A stretch of DNA of 64,000 nt from Candidatus Poribacteria bacterium. GTDB lineage: Bacteria; Poribacteria; WGA-4E; WGA-3G. The DNA is taken from assembly GCA_028821605.1 (NCBI GenBank), contig JAPPFM010000010.1:248001-312000 (forward strand), read 5' to 3'. The translations under genes were made by a program, and so were the position numbers. Numbering within the stretch: position 1 is the stretch's first letter; the number at the start of each line of letters is the position of its first letter. The notes beneath the pieces are model-generated. The model was not told the DNA's origin. It did no database searches and saw nothing but the letters and a program-made list of their open reading frames with translations. This document shows, piece after piece, positions 51,656 through 59,367 of the stretch.

Positions 51656-52942
51656 TCAGACCGATGCTAACACGATTGATAACTCAGCTTCTGTGGCAAG
51701 TTCGTCTCCTACATAAACGCGTCCTTCGATACGTGCAAGCCTGCTCCGTAGTTGGGCAACTTCTATTTCTAAACGAAGTTGGTCGCCCGGAATGACGGCG
51801 CGTCGGAATGTTGCCTTGCTAATCGAACGAAAATAGCCAAGTTCGCCTTCCTTACCAATGTCCCGAAGCACGAGCCACGCCGCAAGCTGCGCGAGTGCTT
51901 CAATCTGTAGTACGCCCGGCATCACAGGTTGCGTCGGGAAATGTCCCTCAAAAATCGGTTCGTTATAGGTCACATTTTTGATGCCAACTGCGCGTTTCTT
52001 ACTTTCATATTCAATGACTCTATCAACCATGCACATCGGATGCCGATGCGGTAATACGTCGTAGATATCCATTACCTCAATAGGTTCTTGAACAAGAGGC
52101 TGTTGAAGATGCCCTGCCTCAGCAAGCGCACGCACAAATTCCGCATGGAATGTATGCCCAGTCCGCGTTGCCATAACATGTGCCTTTGGCAAGTGTCCGG
52201 CCAGATAAAGATCACCGATCAGATCAAGAATTTTATGTCGGACGAACTCGTCTTCAAATCGTAAGGGCGTGCTGGGGTCACCTGCCTCATTGATGACGAG
52301 CACATTGTCATAGCTTGCTCCTTTTCCTATACCGAGTGCTTGCAGTGCTTCAATTTCATTCTCGAAACAGAAACTTCGAGCTGGCGCGATGTCATGCGCG
52401 TATGATTCCGGAGTTATTTTGAATGTCACGACTTGTGGGGTGGTTTGCGGGTGTGCGTAAACAAATGTTACTTCCAGTGCGTCAGCGGGTAACAGAACGA
52501 GCTGCCTATCACCTTCGGAGAGCGCGAAGGGTTCCGTAATCTCAATAAAATTCCGTGGCACATCTTGTGAAACAAGCCCTGTCGCTTGAATATTTTCCAC
52601 GTATGGCACTGCACTCCCATCAAGCCCAGGAGGTTCCGGGGCATCCAATTCCACTATCACGTTGTCAACACCAAGTCCACCGAGTGCGGAAAGAAGATGT
52701 TCAACACTACTAACCGTTGTATCACCACTGCGTAAACTGGTGCATCGCGGCAGAATATCCGCCCAGTTCTCCGGACATACCTCCACTTCTGGCTTGCCTT
52801 CCATATCCACACGCCGGAAGACAATGCCGGAATCTGCAGGTGCTGGCTTCAAGGTTAATGTCACAGGTTCCCCTAACATTAACCCTATCCCTGTCATTGT
52901 TATTTCGTTTTGAATCGTTTGCTGTGAATCAGCCTTTGCCAT
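51656..52942 (-). CDS. lpxC-fabZ: Fused LpxC deacetylase / FabZ dehydratase
   Basis: One 428-residue chain. Residues 1-270 form LpxC, the zinc UDP-3-O-acyl-GlcNAc deacetylase and committed step of lipid A. They have SVEHLLSALGGLGVDN and the zinc-site EFVRHKILDLIGDLYLAG with HxxxD, plus a final GHTFH. Residues 283-428 form FabZ, the 3-hydroxyacyl-ACP dehydratase (DVLPHRHPMCMVDRV with the catalytic His, FEGHFPTQPVMPGVLQIEALAQ with the catalytic Glu). Such fusions are known in Bacteroidetes/Chlorobi-type bacteria. The enzymes compete for hydroxyacyl-ACP, so fusion fixes their ratio. Confidence 0.95.
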   Translation of the reverse strand: MAKADSQQTIQNEITMTGIGLMLGEPVTLTLKPAPADSGIVFRRVDMEGKPEVEVCPENWADILPRCTSLRSGDTTVSSVEHLLSALGGLGVDNVIVELDAPEPPGLDGSAVPYVENIQATGLVSQDVPRNFIEITEPFALSEGDRQLVLLPADALEVTFVYAHPQTTPQVVTFKITPESYAHDIAPARSFCFENEIEALQALGIGKGASYDNVLVINEAGDPSTPLRFEDEFVRHKILDLIGDLYLAGHLPKAHVMATRTGHTFHAEFVRALAEAGHLQQPLVQEPIEVMDIYDVLPHRHPMCMVDRVIEYESKKRAVGIKNVTYNEPIFEGHFPTQPVMPGVLQIEALAQLAAWLVLRDIGKEGELGYFRSISKATFRRAVIPGDQLRLEIEVAQLRSRLARIEGRVYVGDELATEAELSIVLASV

Positions 52943-52959
52943 TCGCTTTTATCACTTTC

Positions 52960-53045
52960 TTTTTATTTAGTAGTCAGTTATCAGAAATCATCAACTATCA
53001 GCAAGAGGTCTTCGCTTAACCAACACCTCTTTTGCTGAAAACCGA
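52960..53045. repeat. Short dispersed repeat between mltG and lpxC-fabZ
   Basis: AGTAGTCAGTTATCAGAAAT, CATCAACTATCAGCAAGAGG and GCTGAAAACCGACTGCTATT, arms of the TCAGTTATCAG family. Confidence 0.55.
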
Positions 53046-53048
53046 CTG

Positions 53049-54071
53049 CTATTCCGAGGCACGCCGCATTTTTCGTATCATTCTATTATGTTCTGAAAGC
53101 GTCTTTGAAAAGTGGTGCTTTCCCTCGCCTATCGCCACGAAATAGAGATAATCTGTTTTTTCGGGGCGCAGTGCCGCTATGATTGAATCAATACCCGGAT
53201 TTGCAATGGGACCGGGTGGTAAACCCTTATGTTTGTATGTATTGTAAAGTGAATCAACGCTCAAATCCGCTTTAGTTAAGAGTCTTTCTGGATTTCCTAA
53301 GGCGTAAAGCACCGTTGGATCTGCCTGAAGCCTCCACTTACGCCTGAGTCGGTTATGGAAAACGCTCGAAATACGCGGACGTTCCGATTCAGATTGCGCT
53401 TCCTTTTCAATGATGGAAGCAAGCGTTACGATTTCATGACGTGTGTGCCCTAAATTTCGAGCTTCCTCGTCGAATGCGTCTCTCCACCTCTGTTTGAATT
53501 CATCGAGCATCATCTCAACAACCGTCTCTACTTTCGTACCTTTTGCGAACTTATATGTATTTGGGAAAAGGTAACCCTCTACTGTTTTGTCTGCAAGTCC
53601 ATATCGCTCCAACAAATGAGGCGATTCATAGGCTTCCTGAAATGCCTTAGCTGCACCGAGACCCGCTGTCTCCCAAAGTTCAGCAATGGCAGGTGCCGTT
53701 AGACCCTCTGGCACCGTCCAACTAATTAGCGTAACCTGTCCCTTTTCAAATTCGTCAAGGATGTTCCACAACGCCATATTCCGACGCAACACATAAGTTC
53801 CGGCTTGTAGACGTTTGCCAGTCCCTCTATATCGGACAACCAGGCGAAAAGCATGTTCGCTCCGTATTAACTTTTCTTCAACCAGCCGCTTTGCTATTGC
53901 TTGTGAACTACTACCCGTTGGTACGTCAAAGTTGACGACCTCTTCTGAAGACGTTGGTGGTAATACCAGAAACATTCCAATCAACAGAACAGTGAGGCAA
54001 AGTGCGACGAGACTACAGAGTGCTAAGATAACTATTTTTTTAATGTTTCGTGTTTTTTTGATTGACCCCAT
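53049..54071 (-). CDS. mltG: Endolytic murein transglycosylase MltG
   Basis: Inner-membrane enzyme that cuts nascent glycan strands and sets their length. One N-terminal membrane segment (IVILALCSLVALCLTVLLIG), a LysM-like part, and the YceG core with the catalytic Glu in TLASIIEKEAQ. Also typical are VFHNRLRRKWRLQADPTVLYA, YNTYKHKGLPPGPIANPG and the closing YFVAIGEGKHHFSKTLSEHN. At 340 residues it is normal length. The start has no strong Shine-Dalgarno. It precedes the lipid A genes and follows ruvX, a common neighbour. Confidence 0.94.
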   Translation of the reverse strand: MGSIKKTRNIKKIVILALCSLVALCLTVLLIGMFLVLPPTSSEEVVNFDVPTGSSSQAIAKRLVEEKLIRSEHAFRLVVRYRGTGKRLQAGTYVLRRNMALWNILDEFEKGQVTLISWTVPEGLTAPAIAELWETAGLGAAKAFQEAYESPHLLERYGLADKTVEGYLFPNTYKFAKGTKVETVVEMMLDEFKQRWRDAFDEEARNLGHTRHEIVTLASIIEKEAQSESERPRISSVFHNRLRRKWRLQADPTVLYALGNPERLLTKADLSVDSLYNTYKHKGLPPGPIANPGIDSIIAALRPEKTDYLYFVAIGEGKHHFSKTLSEHNRMIRKMRRASE

Positions 54072-54155
54072 ACGTCCCGTGGGATTGATCCCCCGATCGC
54101 GACCTTCTATTGATAAAAATTGTTAGAGCAAATCCTTCACACCCGAATGGAGAAA

Positions 54156-54602
54156 TCAAGAATCCTCCGTAGATGCTGGAGGATCGATCTCTTGGTCGCG
54201 GTTCAAGTAGTCGTCAAGAATAATCACCGCTGACACCTCATCGATAAGTTCTTTCTGTGCTTTTGCGTCTTTATTAAGTTCATGCAAAATTTCTTCTGCC
54301 TCAGCGGTTGTGAAACGTTCATCCTGAAATTCAATTGGGATGTCAATTACATGTTCTAAGCGTTTTGCAAACTTCTGAATCTTCTCTGCCTGCGTGCCGA
54401 TAGAGCCATCAAGAGAGATGGGCAAACCGATAACAACGCATTCCACCTTGTGAATGGAAACGAGATCAGAGATAGCAATTAAATCAACCTTCCGATTTTT
54501 TCGGGTGAGTGTACACAGAGGATGTGCCGCGATACCAAGTTCATCACTGAGTGCCACGCCAATACGTGTATCACCGACATCTAATCCGAGTAGAATTGCC
54601 AT
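54156..54602 (-). CDS. ruvX: Putative Holliday junction resolvase / pre-16S rRNA nuclease RuvX (YqgF)
   Basis: RNase H-fold nuclease of the YqgF family, linked to 16S rRNA 5' maturation and recombination. The first strand ILLGLDVGDTRIGVALSD holds the catalytic Asp, VVIGLPISLDGS the middle strand, and FQDERFTTAEAEEIL the conserved Glu/Arg segment, with VSAVIILDDYL at the end. ATG 54602 is chosen because the family starts at this strand. A longer frame would translate the hairpin repeat at 54622-54671. Confidence 0.92.
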   Translation of the reverse strand: MAILLGLDVGDTRIGVALSDELGIAAHPLCTLTRKNRKVDLIAISDLVSIHKVECVVIGLPISLDGSIGTQAEKIQKFAKRLEHVIDIPIEFQDERFTTAEAEEILHELNKDAKAQKELIDEVSAVIILDDYLNRDQEIDPPASTEDS

Positions 54603-54621
54603 GATCGACCCCTTTTTGTTT

Positions 54622-54671
54622 GTAGGGGTTGGGTTACCCAACCCGTGCGGACGAGGAAACCTCGCCCCTAC
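54622..54671. repeat. Three-way-junction (cloverleaf-like) repeat
   Basis: Outer stem GTAGGGG (54622-54628) with CCCCTAC (54665-54671) encloses two hairpins: TTGGGT/ACCCAA at 54629-54641 and CGAGG-AAA-CCTCG at 54652-54664. The same GTTGGGTTACCCAAC and GCGAGG words appear in other spacers. Confidence 0.65.
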
Positions 54672-54704
54672 TAACAACCTTCCCGCGATGTGAATGTGCA
54701 TAAA

Positions 54705-56483
54705 TTAGAAGCGACCCGACCGCAAAATAGAGATTATCAATCCGAATCCGAAGAACGTCGCAGTCAAATAGCCCATAATGCCCAGAAAAAACTTCCATTC
54801 CCAGATTTCAACACCTTGTAGGATGATTGACGACCCTACAATCAGTGAAGCGATGATGAGGCTGAAAGCAACCCGATTGATAACCCGATCGAAGGCTTTA
54901 ATCACCGCTTCAAGGCTCAGATGCTCTAACTCAAATTTGAGAGAACCTCGCTGTAATTTTTGGAGGATGCGCTGTAATTGCAGCGGCATGTCGCGTGCCA
55001 GTTCTGTAAAATCTTCTACCGAATCCGCGAGCTGCCTCTCCCACCTTTTGCTCCCAAAGTTTTGGACGAGAAATTGCGAAATATACGGTTGGCTGAATTC
55101 CAGAATCTTGAAATCAGGATTTAATTTCATTACAACTGATTCAACCGTTGCAACCGTTTTACCGAGCATCAAAAATGCTGGCGGCACATGGATTTGATGC
55201 CGCAACGATGCGTTAAAGACTTCGTGAATTACCTCTCCGAGACGGAGCCTGCTCGGCGGCATATTGAAGTAACGTTCCAAAAAATCGTTCATTTCCAACT
55301 TTAGTGCTGCGATGTCTGTTTCATCACCCAAAATGCCCATCCGAATGTAACTTCTAACAACAGCGTCTACATCTTTGGTTAACACGGCACTCAGCCAATT
55401 ACAGATATGCCTTAACATATCGTCGCTTATTCTGCCCACCATGCCGAAGTCAACCAGTCCGATCCGTCCATCTTCTAAAACGAAGACGTTCCCCGGATGC
55501 GGATCCGCATGGAAAAATCCATCGCTCAGGACTTGCGTATAGAACATCTCCACAAGTGTTTCAGCGAGTTCCGTCCGATCAAATCCCATCTCGTCCAGTT
55601 GAGCGATGGCGTTGATTGGCACCCCATCAATCCGTTCCAACGTCAAAACACGGCGATTCGTAAAGTCCCAGTGGACTTTAGGGATCTTTACCTTCGATGA
55701 CGTTGCGAATCTCTGGTAGAAAGCATCTGTATTTGTTGCCTCGATTGTAAAATCGATCTCTTTCCGAATCGAGCGTGAAAACTCCCGAACAAGTTCAGTC
55801 GGTTTAAAGAGGTGCATCTCTGGATCCCGGTTTTCAAGCCGTTCGGCTAACTCCATCAATAGGTTGAGATCTGTCTGAATAATCGTTGCAACACGTGGAC
55901 GTTGGACTTTAACGACTACCGATTCACCTGTTTCTAACGTTGCTGCATGCACCTGTGCAATTGAAGCCGCCGCGAACGGTTGTTGTTCGTAAGTCGAAAA
56001 CACTTTCTCAAGCGGCATTTTGAATTCCTGTTCAATCGTCGTACGAACTTCTGAGAAATCAAAGGGCTGCGCATGTCGCTGCAATTTCTGAAACTCAGTG
56101 CTCCATGCCAATGCTTCTTCTTGCCCAACGAGTTCGGAAAGAATGTCCACACGGGTGCTGAGCACTTGCCCTAATTTAACAAACGTCGGTCCCAACTCTT
56201 CAAACGCAAGCCGCAGTCGTTCTGGAACAGACAGTAATGTTCCTGAAGTGTTTTCGTCTGAATCCTTTTTTACCTTTCGGAAACGCCACCATCTCGATTT
56301 CTGCGGGTGGCTACCTCCTCTCGCCCTCCGCGTGAACACGCTTCTGAGACTGAAACGACGTGTCCGTCCTCGCTCAAAAATTTGAGAGAGAATATGCCCG
56401 AAACCGTGTCTCGCGAAAACGCTAACAATCTCAGGCAGGCGTTTGGCGCTTTTAAGTTTACGATTCAGATTCAGAAGGCGCAT
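54705..56483 (-). CDS. UbiB/ABC1/AarF-family atypical kinase
   Basis: 592 residues. Typical motifs: the KxGQ loop in FVKLGQVLSTRVD, the Ala-rich nucleotide loop AAASIAQVHAA, VVVKVQRP with the ATP-binding Lys, and HADPHPGNVFVLEDGRIGLVDFGMVG with the metal-binding Asp/Asn and DFG. Two C-terminal membrane helices. In other bacteria the family supports isoprenoid quinone synthesis or lipid homeostasis. First gene of the minus-strand envelope cluster. No quinone genes are seen here, so the role is inferred from family. Confidence 0.92.
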   Translation of the reverse strand: MRLLNLNRKLKSAKRLPEIVSVFARHGFGHILSQIFERGRTRRFSLRSVFTRRARGGSHPQKSRWWRFRKVKKDSDENTSGTLLSVPERLRLAFEELGPTFVKLGQVLSTRVDILSELVGQEEALAWSTEFQKLQRHAQPFDFSEVRTTIEQEFKMPLEKVFSTYEQQPFAAASIAQVHAATLETGESVVVKVQRPRVATIIQTDLNLLMELAERLENRDPEMHLFKPTELVREFSRSIRKEIDFTIEATNTDAFYQRFATSSKVKIPKVHWDFTNRRVLTLERIDGVPINAIAQLDEMGFDRTELAETLVEMFYTQVLSDGFFHADPHPGNVFVLEDGRIGLVDFGMVGRISDDMLRHICNWLSAVLTKDVDAVVRSYIRMGILGDETDIAALKLEMNDFLERYFNMPPSRLRLGEVIHEVFNASLRHQIHVPPAFLMLGKTVATVESVVMKLNPDFKILEFSQPYISQFLVQNFGSKRWERQLADSVEDFTELARDMPLQLQRILQKLQRGSLKFELEHLSLEAVIKAFDRVINRVAFSLIIASLIVGSSIILQGVEIWEWKFFLGIMGYLTATFFGFGLIISILRSGRF

Positions 56484-56592
56484 GAGGTTTTCGTCTCTTT
56501 GTTAGTTTGACAATACCACTTTTAAAATTTTACACGAAAAATTGTGTGGAGTCAAGAAAAATCTCATGGATACAAACACTGCGTACAGAGAC

Positions 56593-56621
56593 TTGATAAA
56601 TTACCATGGAGCTGCTATAAT
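56593..56621 (+). promoter_or_regulatory. Sigma70-type promoter of methyltransferase gene
   Basis: TTGATA at 56593-56598, 17-base spacer, TATAAT at 56616-56621. Confidence 0.65.
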
Positions 56622-56738
56622 TTTGCTAAGAGGACAGAAAAAACTCGCTATCGGTATTGAAGACAAGAATCAATTCCCCTTTTGCCTTTGGTAGAAAGGG
56701 AATCGCTCATACACTATCGCACACAGAGTTGGAAGTAA

Positions 56739-57620
56739 ATGTCTAAACACCGTCTCTATTACGGAGATAACATCGCTATTCTTCAAAAATATGTTCCTGA
56801 TAAGAGCATCAACCTGATTTACATTGATCCGCCGTTTAATACGGGAAAACTTCAACAGCGCACAGAGATACAGGTTGAACCAGATGCCCAAGGCGACCGA
56901 GTCGGTTTCCAAGGCAGGACGTACCGAACCCACAAAGGCAAAACCACACACTACACTGATAAGTTTGAAAGTTCGGATGCCTATTTGCAGTTTTTACGAC
57001 CTCGTTTTGAAGAGGCATATCGTGTACTACATCCCCACGGCAGTTTTTTTCTCCATATTGATTACCGAGAGGTCCATTATTGTAAGATAATGCTTGATGA
57101 GATTTTCGGACGAGAGTCGTTTATCAACGAAATTATCTGGGCTTACGATTACGGCGGTAGATCCAAGTCGAAGTGGCCCGCGAAACACGATAACATCTTG
57201 TGGTATGCTAAAACGCCGAAGCATTACACTTTCAATTTCGATGAGATGGATAGAATACCGTATATGGCACCTGGATTGGTCGGCAAAGCGAAGGCAGCGC
57301 GCGGCAAAACGCCAACCGATGTTTGGTGGCATACCATCGTCAGTACCAGTGGGAGTGAAAAAACAGGCTATCCCACACAAAAGCCTCTCGGTATTCTGAA
57401 TCGCATCGTCAAGGTACATTCAGCACCAGACGATATCCTCTTAGATTTTTTTGCTGGTAGTGGGACACTTGGAGAAGCCGCAGCACTCCACAATCGCTCC
57501 TCAATTTTGGTTGATAACAACATCCCCGCGATCAAAGAAATCATGAAGAGATTAGCGTTTTATGACGTTGAGCTTGTCAATGCTGATTATGAGGCATTGC
57601 CCGCGTATCAAATGGAGTAA
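56739..57620 (+). CDS. Orphan site-specific DNA methyltransferase (N6-adenine/N4-cytosine type)
   Basis: 293 residues. Catalytic motif IDPPFNTG comes first (near residue 30) and the SAM-binding motif LDFFAGSGTLGEAA late (near residue 235), the beta-class order. The middle segment would be the target recognition part (WAYDYGGRSKSKWPAKHDNILWY is typical of DNA modification methylases). No restriction nuclease is adjacent, so it is probably an orphan enzyme. GGAAG lies about 7 nt before ATG. Confidence 0.88.
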   Translation: MSKHRLYYGDNIAILQKYVPDKSINLIYIDPPFNTGKLQQRTEIQVEPDAQGDRVGFQGRTYRTHKGKTTHYTDKFESSDAYLQFLRPRFEEAYRVLHPHGSFFLHIDYREVHYCKIMLDEIFGRESFINEIIWAYDYGGRSKSKWPAKHDNILWYAKTPKHYTFNFDEMDRIPYMAPGLVGKAKAARGKTPTDVWWHTIVSTSGSEKTGYPTQKPLGILNRIVKVHSAPDDILLDFFAGSGTLGEAAALHNRSSILVDNNIPAIKEIMKRLAFYDVELVNADYEALPAYQME

Positions 57621-57640
57621 AACTGTTTGGTGTTCTCATT

Positions 57641-57671
57641 CCTTTCCAGAAACCGGAAATTGCGTTTTTAA
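57641..57671 (+). terminator. Possible weak terminator after methyltransferase
   Basis: TTTCC and GGAAA arms around AGAAACC are followed by TTGCGTTTTT. The stem is only 5 bp, so this is tentative. Confidence 0.3.
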
Positions 57672-57771
57672 CTATACTTTTTAGGGATAGATGTCTCTAA
57701 TAAACAGACGTACTACATTATGGCGACGGATCCTGAAGAAACTGAGTGCCTCTAAGGATAAACGCTTCCGT

Positions 57772-57800
57772 TTGATTTGCATTAAGGAATTGTGTATAAT
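57772..57800 (+). promoter_or_regulatory. Sigma70-type promoter of the PspA-like gene
   Basis: TTGATT at 57772-57777, 17-base spacer, TATAAT at 57795-57800, then CTGGAG as ribosome site before ATG 57821. Confidence 0.7.
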
Positions 57801-57820
57801 AAACATCTGGAGACATAACA

Positions 57821-58486
57821 ATGAAAAGAATCAAAGAGATTTCAGAGCAGATTCGAGAGAACATAAGCCAGTTTCTGGAGGCGGTGGATGGGACAGAATC
57901 CCTTCTTGATAAAGCCATCGTTGACATGAAAGCGCGGCTCGCTGAGGCAAAAGAGCTCGTCGCTACAGCGATTGCCGAAGAGCAGCGGCTCACGCGCGCT
58001 TATCAGGAGGCTATTGCCACTGCCAAGGTATGGGGTGAAAAGGCGGACACTGCTTTGCAAAATCAAGACATGGCACGTGTAAAAGAGGCACGACAACGCA
58101 AGCAACAGCAATTGGATATTGCAGACGGCTATAAACGTCAGATTGTTGCGCAGGAAGCGGTTGTCGCATCTCTCAAAACAGCACTCCACGAATTTTATCA
58201 ACAGTTCCAGAACGCAGCGGTGCGAGCCGAAACGCTATCTCACCGTCAAAAACAGGCAGAGACCCATGCTAAACTCCATAAGTTAATTGCAGCAGCGGCA
58301 AATACAATTTCTACCGCTTTTGAACAGGCTGAACAGAAATTGAAAACGGCGGAAGAGAAAGCAGAAATTTGGGGGAACCGGGATCGCAGCGCTGCCACTG
58401 AAGTGAAAAAAAATGTAAACGACTCCGACCTTGACCAAGCACTTGCAGAACTTAAAAACGATGTCTTGGGCAGTAATGAAAAGTAA
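57821..58486 (+). CDS. PspA/IM30-family membrane-stress protein
   Basis: 221 residues, almost wholly alpha-helical coiled coil, with the family features of a start helix (RIKEISEQIRENISQFL) and a long hairpin (ARLAEAKELVATAIAEEQRL, AKVWGEKADTALQNQDMARV, QRKQQQLDIADGYKRQI). ESCRT-III-like PspA/Vipp1 proteins polymerise on damaged inner membrane. Family membership rests on helical pattern and length and is probable. It has its own promoter and a good CTGGAG. The ABC transporter genes follow on the same strand after 81 bp. Confidence 0.75.
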   Translation: MKRIKEISEQIRENISQFLEAVDGTESLLDKAIVDMKARLAEAKELVATAIAEEQRLTRAYQEAIATAKVWGEKADTALQNQDMARVKEARQRKQQQLDIADGYKRQIVAQEAVVASLKTALHEFYQQFQNAAVRAETLSHRQKQAETHAKLHKLIAAAANTISTAFEQAEQKLKTAEEKAEIWGNRDRSAATEVKKNVNDSDLDQALAELKNDVLGSNEK

Positions 58487-58567
58487 TCTTTTAACTGTGG
58501 ACATTGCTATGATTGCTCTCGTTGAGAGGATCAATCGGTTTTCGCGGAACATTCCGGTTTCTAAAGA

Positions 58568-59326
58568 ATGATTAAAACCTTAAGCTTAACTAAATATTTT
58601 GGTAAGTTGTGTGCTGTAGATGAACTGACACTTGAGGTAGATGCCGGTGAAATATTTGGATTTCTTGGACCCAATGGTGCTGGAAAGACCACAACAATCA
58701 ATATGCTGACGGGCTTACTCCGCCCTACATCTGGCACCGCAACGCTTGGTGGGTACGACATTCAGAAGCAAAGTTTACAGGCGAAAGCGATTCTCGGACT
58801 GATGCCGGATACGCCACAACTTTACGAAGCGTTAAGCGGTAGACAGTTTGTCCGTATGATCGCTGATTTATATGAGGTGCCGCCCGAGCAAGCCGAAAAT
58901 GAGATGGATGTACTACTTGAGCAGCTTGAACTTACCGATGCCGCTGACGATCAGATTAAGGGATATTCTTACGGTATGCAGAAGAAAATCCTGCTCATCT
59001 CGGTACTTGTGCATCACCCGCAAATTCTTTTCCTTGATGAACCCACCAGTGGTCTGGATCCAAGGAGTGCCCGTACTGTCAGGGAGATTTTGCGCGAACG
59101 CTGTGAACAGGGTTCGACTGTATTTATGACGACACACATTCTTGAAATTGCCGAACGCATCTGTGACCGAGTTGGCATTATCAGTAAAGGTCAACTTATT
59201 GCCGTTGGAACCCTTGAAGAATTGCAACAAAAGAAGCAGGAGGACTGCAAACAACCTGCCCATAGCAGTGAGCACCAGACGGAGACGCTGGAGGACATTT
59301 TTCTTGATCTGACAGCAGATACCTAA
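58568..59326 (+). CDS. ABC transporter ATP-binding protein
   Basis: 252 residues. Walker A GPNGAGKTTTI near residue 38, signature YSYGMQKKI (a variant of LSGGQ), Walker B ILFLDEPTSGLDP, and the switch His in TTHILEIAERICDRVG. The subfamily is that of drug/Na+/polysaccharide-type export ATPases (CcmA/NatA). The start has no clear Shine-Dalgarno. It pairs with the permease 41 bp downstream. Substrate unknown. Confidence 0.92.
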   Translation: MIKTLSLTKYFGKLCAVDELTLEVDAGEIFGFLGPNGAGKTTTINMLTGLLRPTSGTATLGGYDIQKQSLQAKAILGLMPDTPQLYEALSGRQFVRMIADLYEVPPEQAENEMDVLLEQLELTDAADDQIKGYSYGMQKKILLISVLVHHPQILFLDEPTSGLDPRSARTVREILRERCEQGSTVFMTTHILEIAERICDRVGIISKGQLIAVGTLEELQQKKQEDCKQPAHSSEHQTETLEDIFLDLTADT

Positions 59327-59367
59327 ATTTTGTTGACAACACTGCTGACTTCGCCAATCGCAATCCG

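Noticed and set aside
54603-54701. N-terminal extension of RuvX
   Set aside because: The extra residues come from the cloverleaf repeat. The family starts at the first beta strand, ATG 54602.
57691-57909. Small plus-strand frame before the PspA-like gene
   Set aside because: It overlaps the promoter and the start of the PspA gene in another frame, with no ribosome site or recognisable sequence.
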